From Erinaceus europaeus (lineage: Eukaryota > Chordata > Mammalia > Eulipotyphla > Erinaceidae), in assembly GCF_950295315.1 (NCBI RefSeq), contig NC_080162.1, positions 68,997,962 to 69,061,961 of the forward strand: a stretch of DNA of 64,000 nucleotides, given 5' to 3'. Shown one piece after another: positions 54,408 through 64,000 of this stretch (position 1 is its first letter; each line of letters starts with the position of its first letter). The notes beneath the pieces are model-generated. The model saw only the letters and a program-made list of their open reading frames with translations. It made no database searches and was not told where the DNA came from. Position numbers and translations under genes: made by a program.

Positions 54408-54595
54408 GGGTGCACCGTTCCTGGAAGTACTGCAAAACCAGGTCGATGCATGGAGTGGATGGAGCCAACCCCTATTCTGACTCCCCGCTCCAAAAATCCA
54501 TTTAATATATTGTCCTCAGACAGAGGACATGTCAGATATTAAATTGATAAGAACAGATACTACACTTGATCTTAGCTAAAAGGCCGAGAAGCGAT
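54408..54595 (-). ncRNA. U2 spliceosomal snRNA copy, probably a retropseudogene
   Basis: The minus strand gives a 188-nt, essentially gap-free copy of U2 snRNA. The 5' end ATCGCTTCTCGGCC, the branch-point-pairing GTAGTA, and the Sm site ATTTTTGG are all intact. I count roughly 15 substitutions against the U2 sequence I know, most in stem-loops III/IV and loop IIa. An A-rich 3' flank (GGTAAAAACAAACAACAAC) and imperfectly matching flanks (AACTTGTTGGG / AACTGATTGGG) suggest L1-mediated insertion. No snRNA promoter (PSE) or 3' box is apparent. Most likely inactive. Confidence 0.88.
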
Positions 54596-54744
54596 CCCCA
54601 ACAAGTTTTTCATGTATATTTCTATTTTTCTCTATCGTCATATGTGAAAATCTGTGTTATAACAACAACAACAACAACAAAAAAACATTTGTGTATTTTA
54701 TTTTGTGAAAAAATATATTAAATTTTCACTTTGGAAAAAAACTT

Positions 54745-54890
54745 TGTTAATGAGAGAGAGAGAGAATCTGAGATCATTTTGCCACAGTATCAGTATCAGG
54801 GATTTAACTTGGGACAGATACAGTATCAGGGATTTAGCTTGGGACTTCACGTATGCAAGTCCAATGATCCATCAATACACACACTCTCAA
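54745..54890 (-). mobile_element. E2-like SINE with internal tandem duplication
   Basis: GTTAATGAGAGAGAGAGAGA start. The segment CAGTATCAGGGATTTA.CTT is present twice in tandem (about 54792 and 54823). Confidence 0.55.
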
Positions 54891-54894
54891 TTTT

Positions 54895-55325
54895 TAAAAT
54901 ACCTATACACATGAAGTATATTTAATAAATCTAAAACATGGCATGAAAACTAAGTTTATAAAGCTAGATCCTCAGATGATTTTAATGTTCAGTTAGGTTG
55001 GGCCCATTACTCAAGGGAACTGAGACATGTCTCGACTAGTAATCAAATATACATTTCATATTCAGCAAATATTCATTTCAATGGATGAATGAATGAACCA
55101 ACAAATCAAAAAGTATCTATGTTATTATTCATGACAGCAGGTCTACTGCTAAGGTCAGAAAAAATTCCAAGCATATAAAAAAAGCACATCAGACATCTTT
55201 TAAATGCCTTTTTACTCTCACAAGAAGACCATGAAGCTAAGTTGAATGTTCTTATTCTTTAGTTGCAGTCAACAAGTATTACTTTGTCTACTTTAAGCAG
55301 AGAAAGAAGTGTTAAAAATTAAAGC
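54895..55325. other. Unique AT-rich sequence
   Basis: Nothing recognised. Confidence 0.4.
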
Positions 55326-55328
55326 ATA

Positions 55329-55488
55329 GTGGTCTGGTTGGTGGCGCAATGGATAAAGCATTGGATTCTCAAGCATGAGGTTCCGAGTTCAATCCCCGGC
55401 AGAACATGTCCCAGAGTGATATCTGGTTCTTTCTCTATCCTCTTCTATCTTTTTCATCAACAAATAAATAAATAAATAAATTCTTAAA
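55329..55488 (+). mobile_element. E2 SINE
   Basis: GGTTGGTGGCGCAATGGATA head, GAGTTCAATCCCCGGC, (AAAT)n tail. Confidence 0.92.
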
Positions 55489-55489
55489 A

Positions 55490-55835
55490 AAATATAAATG
55501 AATAAATTATAGTTCACATCACTGTTAATTCACATCAACTTCACTAGTTAGCTGGCTGTATTCATCCATTATCTACCCACCCATCCAACCACTTACTCAT
55601 CTACCTATCAATTCACTTATTCCTTCTTCCACTCCTATACACAGCCAGGCACCTACTCATCTCTAGTAGAATGATGTAGATAGCAGGATAAAAATGTTAA
55701 GCTATATCCAAAATAAAAGTACCAGTAATTGTACAAACCAAAGTTGAGAAGAGTAAGAATGGTCAGTGACAAATTATAATTATAAAATGTTAGAAGTGCT
55801 TCACAAAGGACAATGTGTCAGTTATTTTAATTTTT
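55490..55835. other. Unique AT-rich sequence
   Basis: Includes a CATC/CACC-type run (55563-55610). No gene. Confidence 0.4.
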
Positions 55836-55837
55836 AA

Positions 55838-55985
55838 GAAAGATTTATTTATAAAATAGAGTATGTGTGAGACTAGTGCACTGCTCAGTTGGAACAAAAT
55901 GGTACGAGGAATTGAACCTGTCGCCTCTTGAGACCTGAGGCTTGCAAGATCTGTGGTCTAACAGACTGAGTTATCTCCCTGGTTC
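55838..55985 (-). mobile_element. Degenerate tRNA-type SINE
   Basis: AGAAAGATTTATTTATAAAA start, GAGGAATTGAACCTG, AGACTGAGTTATCTCCCTGG head complement. Confidence 0.6.
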
Positions 55986-56189
55986 TGTGTCAGCCATTCC
56001 TTTTTTTTTTTTTTTAATATTCTAATTTTGAACAAAGATCACTTTAGGGCTAGGGAGAAGTTTTAAAATGCTTTATTTGCTATCGCAAGTTAGAAATTGA
56101 AATCTGTCGGTTTGGCAAGGTAAATATTTGCTGAAGATTAAGTACATAGCAAAGGTACATCATTAAATCAAAAGCAATTAAAAAGTTCA

Positions 56190-56410
56190 ATTTAGTGTCA
56201 TATGTGTCTCCATGTTTTAAATTGCAGTGTAATTGACATATAGGATTATAATAGTTTCAGGTGTATGACATTTGTATACATTGCAAGGAGATTGCCACAA
56301 TAAGTCTAGTTCCCATCTGTCACCATACAAACTTAATACATTATTGACTATATTTCCCACACTGTATATTACAGGCATCTACTCCATTTTTAATGAGCAT
56401 GTAGCCTCAA
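56190..56410 (-). mobile_element. Old L1 3' UTR remnant
   Basis: AATTGCAGTGTAATTGACAT, TTTCAGGTGTATGACATTTG, CATTGCAAGGAGATTGCCAC: order and text typical of the complement of L1M 3' UTRs. Confidence 0.55.
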
Positions 56411-56695
56411 CAACCACAAGTCATAGTTCAATCTATCTCCATGGTGGAGAAGGAAATGATAAATGTCTTCAGCATGACTTCCAATAAAGTGAGTCCGAGT
56501 TAATTATACCCTGTGCAAGTGAAGCTGGATTTTGTTAAATAAATGAGCCTGCCAACCAAGGTCATCTGCCACATGCTGGACAAAATTTCATATTAATCAA
56601 CCATATATTGAACTGTGTCAGTGACAGAAGGAGAGTTGCTTAAAATTTATATTTTAATTAATTTTTATGTTTCTCAAAGTAATGCATGCATTTAG
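56411..56695. other. Unique sequence
   Basis: Nothing recognised. Confidence 0.4.
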
Positions 56696-56698
56696 CTT

Positions 56699-56968
56699 TT
56701 TTTAAAAAAATATTATTTATTTTCCCTTTTGTTGCCCTTGTTTTTTATTGTTGTTACTGATGTCGTTGTTAGCTAGGACAAAGAGAAATGGGGAGAGGAG
56801 GGCAAGACAGAGAGGGAGAGAGAAAGAGAGACACCTGCAGACCTGCTTCACCACCTGTGAAGCGACTCCCCTGCAGGTGGGGAGCCAGGGGCTTGTACTG
56901 GGATCCTTTCCCGGTCCTTGTGCTTTGCGCCATGTGTGCTTAACCGGATGCGCTACCGCCTGACTCCC
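56699..56968 (-). mobile_element. E1 SINE
   Basis: TTATTTTCCCTTTTGTTGCC to CGCTACCGCCTGACTCCC. Confidence 0.92.
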
Positions 56969-56989
56969 AACTTTTTTTTAAAATTTTAA

Positions 56990-57085
56990 CTTTCACACCA
57001 GAGCACTGCTCAGCTCTGGCTTGCAGTGGTGCTAGGGATTGAACCTGGGAATTCAGAGCTTCAGAAATGAGAGCTTTTTGTGCTT
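56990..57085 (-). mobile_element. E3 SINE, head missing
   Basis: CCAGAGCACTGCTCAGCTCT and GGGATTGAACCTGGG. Confidence 0.75.
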
Positions 57086-57425
57086 ATAGATTTTAAAAAT
57101 AGATGACACTGAAAGTCTAACAATGATAGTTCTTTGCCTCCTATGTCTTCCTTCTCATTCCTTACAATCTATATTTCAAAGCAGTGTTCTTTCTGGTTCT
57201 GACAGCTTTTCTATGACAAATTATTAATGGTATAGATGAAAAGTTTATCATTTTCAGACATGATATGTGCTCACGACCTTAAATCTCAGGCAAACATATA
57301 CCAAAGTTTATCTCCTCCCATCCTCAAAATTAAATTAGTTTTTTTTAAAAAATAAATCTATATCCAGTGTTTCTATTATTACAACCATGCAAAACTGATT
57401 ATTGCTACAGAATTTATTGCATAAG
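57086..57425. other. Unique AT-rich sequence
   Basis: Nothing recognised. Confidence 0.4.
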
Positions 57426-57431
57426 AATGTT

Positions 57432-57577
57432 TCTTTTCTTTTTTCAGAGATTTATCTATTAATGAGAAAGAAAGAGTAAGAGAAAACCAGGGCATTCTGG
57501 CATATGTGATACCAGAGATCAAATATAGGACTTTATGCTTGAGAGTCCAAAGTTTTATCCACTGTGCCAAATCCCAA
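57432..57577 (-). mobile_element. E2 SINE, diverged
   Basis: GATTTATCTATTAATGAGAA start, TTTATCCACTGTGCCAAATC head complement. Confidence 0.75.
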
Positions 57578-57579
57578 GT

Positions 57580-58435
57580 CGTTAATGCTTTACTTTGCTA
57601 TTTCTTCTATAGTTAATGTTTTGGCTTGTTTGTTTTTGCTCTGTTTTCTTCACTTTGACACTTCTTCTGCAGTTAAATGTTTTGGCTTGTTTTTGCATTT
57701 GCTTGTTTTGCTTTGTAACTACCTCTCAGTCTACCCTAGCCTTCCAAGAAACTCTCAGTATAATTTTCCACATGTCAAACTGACAGGATAGTGTGCAATT
57801 CCCCAGCCCTCCTGGTCACTTTCTCCTGAGGGCCCTCTACTCTTTCTCTAGCTGGCCTGGTTGCTTTCCAGCCAGTGACCTAAACTTCATGGATTATTTA
57901 TTTTGATGATGATTTCCTCAACCCCATTTCCTGTTTTGTTTTGTTTGCAATTTTTTTCTGCCTAAGTCATTGTCTCTCTGTATTCTTACTTAATTTATGA
58001 GTCTATACTTTGTGATGGAGGACTTGCTTGAGTTTCGGTCCTCATTGGTTTGAATTCACAACTCAAGGATAAAACGTTAAAACTCCATTAGAAGCAATTG
58101 TCATGAGTAGCTGGGTGGTATCCACTCTGATTTTCCAGAGATAGATCTTCTCATTTTCTAACTAGTCAGACAGTTTGGTTGAGGATACTATTTTAGACTT
58201 GGCGGTTCAGCAGGTCTAAATGCAATAAGGCAGGAAGCAATGGGAGTATGAGGCAGGCAGGTTTCAGGTAGAGGGAATGAAGAGTCCCTGAAATGGAAAC
58301 AGGTTTAATAAGGATGAAGACTAGAGCAGAATGAGCAAGGAAAAGAGTGAATAAATGATGTTTATTCACAATTTATGAACAAAAAAATCTCACACAGACC
58401 TTTTCAAAGAAACTAAAAATATTAGTGATAGTCTC
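57580..58435. other. Unique sequence
   Basis: Contains a diverged local duplication around ATGTTTTGGCTTGTTT (57612 and 57679). No gene. Confidence 0.4.
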
Positions 58436-58437
58436 TC

Positions 58438-58585
58438 AGCCTGGAGAGTGGCACAGTGGACAAAATGTAAGACTCTCAAGTATGAGGTCCCCAGTTCAAC
58501 CCCCCAGCATCACACATTACAGAGTGCTGTTCTGGTTCTCTCTCTCTTTTTCTTTCATAAGTAAATAAGTAAACCTTTAAAATAT
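58438..58585 (+). mobile_element. E2 SINE
   Basis: GAGAGTGGCACAGTGGACAA head, GTTCAACCCCCC, CATAAGTAAATAAGTAAACC tail. Confidence 0.85.
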
Positions 58586-58593
58586 TAAGGATA

Positions 58594-58742
58594 GGGGTCG
58601 GGCAGTGGTGCACCTGCTAAAATGCAAATATTACTATGCATAAGGTGAAGCAGATCTACAAGTGTAGATTTTTCCCTCTATATCTCATCAACCCCTCTCA
58701 ATTTCTCTCTGTCCTACCAAATAATAAAATAGAAAAAAAATA
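58594..58742 (+). mobile_element. E4 SINE, internally deleted
   Basis: GGTCGGGCAGTGGTGCACCT head joined to a GGTGAAGCAGATCTACAAG body and a CCAAATAATAAAATAG tail. Confidence 0.75.
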
Positions 58743-58745
58743 ATT

Positions 58746-58928
58746 GTGCACCTGGTTGAGTGCACATGTTACAATGCACAAGGACCTGGGTTCAAGCCCT
58801 CAGCCACCACCTGCAGGGGGAAAGCTTTGCAATTGGTGAAGCAGTGCTGGTGTCTCTGTCTCTCCCCCTTCCCTCTCAATTTCTGGCTGTCTCTATCCAG
58901 TAAATAAAGATAATAAAAAACAAAAGTA
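58746..58928 (+). mobile_element. E4 SINE
   Basis: GTGCACCTGGTTGAGTGCAC head, TTCAAGCCCTCAGCC, CAATTTCTGGCTGTCTC, AATAAAGATAATAAA tail. Confidence 0.9.
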
Positions 58929-58929
58929 A

Positions 58930-59085
58930 AAATAATAAAAATGAATTGAACTGGTTTTTTTTATATAGTATCAGGCATCAGAAAAAAAATCACCATTGAC
59001 TTCATTTGGCTAATCAAAAGGCTAACAGTTATGTGACATTTTCTATCTCTTCATTCTTGTGAAGACTCTGAAAAGTGAAAATTTC
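58930..59085. other. Unique AT-rich sequence
   Basis: Nothing recognised. Confidence 0.4.
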
Positions 59086-59088
59086 ACA

Positions 59089-59218
59089 GGCTAGAGATAT
59101 AACGCTTATGCAAAAAAGACTTTTATGCCTGAGGCACTGGAAGTCTTAGGTTCAATCCCCAGAAGCACCATAGCAATGCTCTGAAGGTGGGGGGCGGGGG
59201 AGAAAAAAAAAAAGAAAA
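59089..59218 (+). mobile_element. E3 SINE, diverged
   Basis: GAGATATAACGCTTATGCAA head, GGTTCAATCCCC, A tail. Confidence 0.75.
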
Positions 59219-59219
59219 A

Positions 59220-59600
59220 TGTATACCTCCAAAACACACTAGAATAAGTTATAAAGCTAAACAACACATCTGAAATAAACCAAAAGAAGCAACTCATGCT
59301 GTTGAGGAAAAAAAAAAAAAAACCAAGCAGAGTGTCTATTTGGAAGTTATATTTAGCCTTTATTCAGTTATTTCTGGAAATAGAGCATAAACTGAGACTT
59401 GATAACATGGGTGGTCCCGCAGACTAGGCAGAGACTAGGCAGTGGGCAATTCACTAGTAAAAAGCCCTTTACAAGATTGAAAGTAAAACCTATGCTCACA
59501 AGCAAAGGCAGAAGAACTTTTTTTACTGAAATTATACTACAACTTCTCCCAAATGGCATGATTTTTATAGAAAACTTCCATTTATAAACCAGCCACCAAA
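59220..59600. other. Unique sequence
   Basis: A poly(A) at 59307-59322. The frames on both strands at 59368-59587 are chance. Confidence 0.35.
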
Positions 59601-60060
59601 TGGTTGAAAGATTAGGTCAAATAACTTGCTGGAGGGCTTCCAAATCCTTCTTGAATTTCTGTTAATTTCAAAGAGTGACTCAGACCTGACTATAAATGCC
59701 ATCTGTGCTCCTCCACCAGCCACCCTGATAGAAGTCCTGCCGATTACATGCTGCCAAACATGTTTTGACTCTTCTCTTGTTGATTTTTCTCTTTCTGCAG
59801 ACTCCTTTCTCCTTGAGAACCCCCATGACCATGCTCTCCATTGTGAGGTCTCTTCAATCTCCCAAGCAGATTGGGGTGACTCTGTCCCAGGCTCCAAGCC
59901 ACTTAGTATAAAATATTCAGCAGCTCTTCCAGGGAACTGCCATCTGAGCATGACTGTTTTCTTATCTGTGTGTGACTTCCCAAAGACCTTGACTTGGCCT
60001 GTCTGTAGTGGGACACCAGTGCCTGGCATCCTACTGAGGTAAATAAAATGCGTGAATGCA
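59600..60060 (+). mobile_element. L2-like ancient LINE 3' end
   Basis: CCAGTGCCTGGCATCCTACT.GAGGTAAATAAAATGC resembles the L2 3' end (GTGCCTGGCACATAGTAGG...CAATAAA). Upstream order (CCTTGAGAA.., CTGTCTGTAGTGGG) agrees. A 138-codon open frame (59626-60042) lies over it and is not regarded as a gene. Confidence 0.45.
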
Positions 60061-60250
60061 ATGCCTTAGCTTTTAATGCGAAAGAACAAGCTTAAGATAG
60101 CATCAATGCAAGAGGCAGGGAGAATTTGGTGAGTTGGTAGTAGGTGGAGGCAGGCAACAGTATAGTTCCAGCTCAGGTCCTAGCTGGCTATATGGTCATT
60201 GAACCTCTCTCTCTTTTGCCAATCTGGAGAATACCACCCTGCCCTGAAGT
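60061..60250. other. Unique sequence
   Basis: Nothing recognised. Confidence 0.4.
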
Positions 60251-60254
60251 CTTG

Positions 60255-60413
60255 TTTTTCTTTTTTAATATTTAATTTGTTTATTAATGACAAAGATAAG
60301 AGAGAAAGAACTAGATATCATGCTGGTACATGTGCTGCCGGAGATTGAACTCAGGATCTCATGCTTGAGAGTCCAAGGCTTTATCCACTGTGCCACCTGC
60401 CTCCCAGACCACT
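60255..60413 (-). mobile_element. E2 SINE
   Basis: AATTTGTTTATTAATGACAA start, TTTATCCACTGTGCCACCTG, CCTCCCAGACCAC end. Confidence 0.88.
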
Positions 60414-60485
60414 GGAAGTTGTTTAACCCAAAAGAGCATTTGATTTTAAAGAAAGTTCAAGATCGTAGGGTTAAAAGTTAGAACT

Positions 60486-61937
60486 AGCCCCCTTACCTAT
60501 GCACATCTATTTTTTGATAAAGGGGTCCAAATTATTAAATGGAGGAAGGAGGTTCTCTTCAATAAATGGTACTGGGAAAACTGGGTTGAAACATGCAGAA
60601 GAATGAAACTGAACCACTTTATCTCACCAGAAACAAAAGTCAACTCCAAATGGATCAAGGACCTGAATGTTAGACTAGAAACTATCACATACTTAGAGGA
60701 GGGGCCGGGTGGTGGTGCACCTGGTTGAGTGCACCTATTACAATGCACAAGGTCCCAGGTTCAAGCCCCAGTTCCCACCTGTAGAGGGAAAACTTTGCGA
60801 GTGGTGAAGCAGTGCTGCAGGCGTCTGTCTCTCCCTCTCTATCAACCCCTTCCCTCTCGATTTCTGGCTATCTCTAGCCAATAAATAAAGATAATAATAA
60901 TAAAAAAACACTTAGAGGAAAACACTGGTGGAACACTTTCCTACCTAAACCTCAAGGACATCTTCATTGACACAAACCCAATTGCAAAGGAGACAAAAAC
61001 CAAAAACAAATCAATGGGACTACATCAAATCACCCAAATAAAGAGACCCCTTACAGAATGGGAGAAGATCTTCACATGCCATACATCAGACAAGAGACTA
61101 ATAACCAAAATATACAAAGAGCTCAGCAAACTTAGCACCAAAAAAGCAAATGACCCCATCCAAAAATGGGCAGAGGATATGAAAAGAATATTCACTACAG
61201 AAGAGATCTAAGAGGCTAACAAACATATGAAAAATTGCTCCAGATCACTGTCAGAGAAATGCAAATAAAGACAACACTGAGATACTACCTCGTCCCTGTG
61301 AGAATGGCATACATCAAAAATGACAGCAGCAACAAATGCTGGAAAGATTGTGGGGACAAATGAACTCTCCTGCACTGCTGGTGAGAATGTAAACTGGTCC
61401 AACCTCTGTGGAGAGCAGTCTGGAGAACTCTCAGAAGGCTGGAAATAGACCTCCAATGTGACACAGTAATCTCTCTCCTAGGGATATATCCTAAGGACTC
61501 CATAACACCCAACCAAAAAGATATGTGTAGAGCTATATTCATAAAAGCACAATTCATAATAGCTAAAACCTGGAAGCAAACCAGGCGCCCAACAACAGGT
61601 GAATGGCTGAGAAAGCTGTGGTATATTTACACAATGGAATGCTATTAAGAACAGTGAACCCACCTTCTCTGACCCATCTTGGATGGAGCTAGAAGGAATT
61701 ATGTTAAGTGAGCTAAGTCAGAAAGACAAAGATGAGTATGGGATGATCCCATTATTAAATAGAAGTTGAGAAAGAAGAACAAAAAGGGAAACTCAAAGCA
61801 GAATCTGAATGAGTTTGGAGTACGGCACCAAAGTAAACATCACTAAGGTGAGGGTGAGGGTAGATGTTCAGCTTCACTGGGTGGGGGGTGGTGAGAAGGG
61901 ACACAGACCTTTGGTGGTGGGAATGGTGTTAAAAAAA
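60486..61937 (+). mobile_element. L1 3' end with ORF2 C-terminal region
   Basis: Translates to the C-terminal part of L1 ORF2 in order: FFDKGVQIIKWRKEVLFNKW (60510), then after an E4 insertion PLTEWEKIFTCHTSDKRLIT (61044) and KANDPIQKWAEDMKRIFTTE, and later TWKQTRRPTTGEWLRKLWYI. ORF2 encodes the endonuclease/reverse transcriptase; this segment lies C-terminal to the RT domain. In-frame stops (e.g. after EEI at 61209) kill it. The short 3' UTR ends GGTGGGAATGGTGTT plus poly(A). Confidence 0.9.
60702..60905 (+). mobile_element. E4 SINE inside L1 ORF2
   Basis: GGGCCGGGTGGTGGTGCACC head to AATAAATAAAGATAATAATA. A.ACTTAGAGGA is duplicated at 60690 and 60908. Confidence 0.93.
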
Positions 61938-61954
61938 ATCAGAACTAGGCCTTT

Positions 61955-62108
61955 TTTTAAAATTAAGATTTTTATTTATTTATTCATGAAGAATGACAGG
62001 CAGAGATAAAGAAACAGACATCACTCTGGTACATGCGCTGCCAGGGAATGAACTCTGGACCTCACGCTTGAGAGCCCAACACTTTATCCACTGCGCCACC
62101 TCCCAGAC
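61955..62108 (-). mobile_element. E2 SINE with target-site duplication
   Basis: AAGATTTTTATTTATTTATT to TGCGCCACCTCCCAGACC. CAGAACTAGG.CTTT flanks both sides (61940 and 62111). Confidence 0.92.
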
Positions 62109-62124
62109 CGCAGAACTAGGTCTT

Positions 62125-62457
62125 TACTTTTTTTCTTCTTCTTCTAGCGTTTGCCCTGCTTCCGTAGCCAGTCAACAGCATCAGGTTGAGCCTCATGTAA
62201 AGTTTCAAGACCTCCTTTGAATCTGGAGAGGTGGCAGTCGTTGACTATGTGGGTCATAGTCTGTCTGTAGCTGCAGGGGCAGTTCGGGTTGTCTCTGGCT
62301 CCCCAGCGATGGAACATACCGGCGCACCGGCCATGGCCTGTTCGATAGCGATTGAGGAGGGCCCAATCATAACGTGCTAGGTCAAAGCCGGGTTGACGCT
62401 TGCAGGGGTCTGTGATGAGGTGTTTGTTCTTTACCTCAGCTGACTGCCAGCTCTGTT
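62125..62457 (-). mobile_element. Non-L1 LINE terminus (invertebrate-type RT C-terminal domain)
   Basis: The minus strand encodes an uninterrupted ~104-residue C-terminus ending at TAG (62144). It contains DLARYDWALLNRYRTGHGRC, a zinc-ligand-like stretch NCPCSYRQTMTHIVNDC (CxC...HxxxC), and GGLETLHEAQPDAVDWLRKQ. The layout (LNR.RTGHGRC, CPC, QT..HIV..C, W.L) is that of the C-terminus of RTE/jockey-type LINE polyproteins common in arthropods and cnidarians; BovB, the RTE known in some mammals, ends differently. After the stop comes an (AGA)n/A tail, as such LINEs have. 5'-truncated. The family call is from remembered patterns. Confidence 0.6.
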
Positions 62458-62459
62458 TC

Positions 62460-63005
62460 TTTTTTAAATTTTTATTTATAAAAAGGAAACACTGACAAAG
62501 ACCATAGGATAAGAGGGGTACAACTACACACAATTCCCACCACCAGAACTCCGTATCCCATCCCCTCCCCTGACAGCTTCCCTATTCTTTTTTTTAAAAA
62601 AAGCCCCCCAAGCACAATCTTTTTTTAAAAGTTTTTTTCATTTATTTCTTCCCTTTTGTTGCCCTTGTTTTATTGTTGTAGTTATTTTTGTTGTTGTTAT
62701 TGATGTCATCGTTGTTGGATAGGACAGAGAGAAATGGAGAGGAGAGGAAGACAGAGAGGGGGAGAGAAAGATAGACACCTGCGGACCTGCCTGTGAATCG
62801 ACTCCCCTGCAGGTGGGCAGCCAGGGGCTTGAACCATGATCCTTACACTGGTCCTTGAGCTTTAACGCCACCTGAGCTTAACTGCTGCGCTACCGCCTGA
62901 CTCCCTTCCCTATTCTTTATCCCTCTGGGAGTATGGAACCAGGGTCATTATGGGGTGCAGAAGATGGAAGGTCTGGCTTCTGTAATTGCTTCCCTGCTAA
63001 ACATA
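62460..63005 (-). mobile_element. Family X 3' end, split by an E1
   Basis: TTTTATTTATAAAAAGGAAA, CCGTATCCCATCCCCTCCCC, then after the SINE CCCTCTGGGAGTATGGAACC and GGAAGGTCTGGCTTCTGTAA. On the minus strand its A-rich end runs straight into the foreign LINE piece. Confidence 0.82.
62592..62904 (-). mobile_element. E1 SINE inside family X
   Basis: TTTCTTCCCTTTTGTTGCCC to GCTACCGCCTGACTCCC. TTCCCTATTCTTT is duplicated (62578 and 62905). Confidence 0.92.
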
Positions 63006-63575
63006 GAAGTAGGTCTATTAATCATAGGTTTTTGCACAATAAGACCTTGCCTCTAGAATCGGATGAGGATGGAATAGAATAAAGCAAGTCGATACAGAAT
63101 GAATGATAAATAAATGATAAATGCTAACTTGTTTTCAAAAATAAAATACTCTTTTATCCATCTATACTTTTTCATACTGACTACAGAATACTTTCAACTA
63201 GAAAAATACTATTTTGTTTCAAAAATCAGTAAATTAAAATACAACCCAACTGGATAACTTTGTGCTTTTTCCATTATGATTATAGAAATGGCACTATTCT
63301 TAGTCTTTACTTCTGCAAAGAGAAGATATACACAATATAACTTCTCTATCAAACTACTTTTTTAATTTTTGGAAAGTCATATTTCAAGGAAAGGACTCAT
63401 AATAGGTGTGTCACTCGCCTGGAGGTGAGAAGATGTTGCCATAAACCTCCTTCGGGCAAACATTTTCTCCTGGCCTCCAAACAGCAGAATGGTAGTTCTA
63501 ATCTGCACTCTTCAAAATAAAGTAAAATATGTTCGGATAGCTCACATCTATAAACTCACCCTTAAACAGATATCA
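63006..63575. other. Unique AT-rich sequence
   Basis: No gene or exon recognised. Confidence 0.4.
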
Positions 63576-63669
63576 CTATCAAGAAGGCAACAAAAGGGAA
63601 TCAACTATCAGCAATGCTAAGTTTTGTCTCCTTAATGCCGAGGACAGCAGGTGCATCTTAATAATGCAT

Positions 63670-63985
63670 CTCCTAGGACGGGTGCAAGGATCCCGGTTTG
63701 AGCCCAGTTCCCCCCCCCCCTGGTGGGGGCGGGGTCGCTTCACAAGCAGTGAAGTAGGTCTATAGGTATCTATCTTTTTCTCCCCCTCTGTCTTCCCCAT
63801 CTCTCTCAATTTTTTTCTCTCTGTCCTACTCAACAACATCAGTAACAACAACAACAATAACAACAACAGCAACAACAATGGGAAAAAAAGATGGCTTCCA
63901 CAAGCAGTGGATTAGTAGTGCAGGCACTGAGCCCCAGCGATAACCCTGGAGGCAAAATAATAATAGTAATAATAATAACAATAAA
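63670..63985 (+). mobile_element. E1-long SINE, 5'-truncated
   Basis: Starts in the head (GGGTGCAAGGATCCCGGTTT), runs through a C-run, the CT body, a CAACAACAACAATAACAACA tail and the extra module (GGCTTCCACAAGCAGTGGAT ... CCCTGGAGGC). Confidence 0.88.
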
Positions 63986-64000
63986 AAACTTCCTTTGTAA

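Noticed and set aside
59626..60042. 138-codon open frame
   Set aside because: It overlies an L2-like ancient repeat, lacks splice sites, Kozak context and any family resemblance, and the opposite strand is equally open (154 codons).
62125..62457. BovB-type RTE
   Set aside because: The BovB reverse transcriptase terminus that I know has a different ending; the CxC/HxxxC pattern here does not fit it.

Overview
This is mammalian, repeat-dominated genomic DNA. The most abundant repeat is a tRNA-headed SINE with a CT-rich body and an ACAACAATAA-type tail. I recognise this as the hedgehog (Erinaceus, ERI-type) SINE, so the likely source is a hedgehog or close relative. SINE, L1 3' end, MIR and L2 remnants together fill well over half of the window. 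There are no bacterial-style operons and no CRISPR array. Labels used below are mine: E1 (hedgehog ERI-like SINE; 'E1-long' has an extra ~70-bp 3' module), E2, E3, E4 and E5 (other tRNA-like head types), and 'family X' (a ~1.8-kb sequence that I argue is the long 3' UTR of a hedgehog L1).

Layout. 1-7.6 kb: SINEs, a (TG)n run and a 357-bp solo LTR with a perfect 6-bp target-site duplication (2607-2963). 7.8-9.4 kb: a chimeric retrogene made of the 5' half of a TRIM60-like mRNA joined to a complete SARNP mRNA, flanked as one unit by a 16-bp perfect target-site duplication. 9.4-27 kb: SINE and L1 debris, long unremarkable unique stretches, and a nest of stacked SINEs at 24.1-25.2 kb. 27.8-31.1 kb: two minus-strand exons with compatible splice phase and no internal stops, the only good evidence here for an ordinary spliced host gene. 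33-37.5 kb: L1/family X copies. 41-43.2 kb: two L1 3' ends in opposite orientation. 43.2-45.2 kb: unique sequence with a perfect RFX X-box palindrome. 45.2-47.4 kb: a MIR split by a younger SINE, then a ~1.4-kb probable LTR. 49-52.2 kb: two more family X copies. 54.4-54.6 kb: a full-length but mutated U2 snRNA copy. 60.5-61.9 kb: the 3' end of L1 ORF2. 62.1-62.5 kb: the C-terminal end of a non-L1 LINE whose protein resembles invertebrate elements.

The genes do not form a pathway. The unifying theme is L1 machinery acting in trans: it mobilised SINEs, the TRIM/SARNP message, U2 RNA and perhaps an L1/foreign-LINE chimera. The points most worth follow-up are the RING-B-box-SAP fusion retrogene, the invertebrate-like LINE terminus, and the inferred ~2-kb L1 3' UTR. 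Coordinates of repeats are read by eye and are usually good to about 5-15 bases; those tied to target-site duplications are exact.
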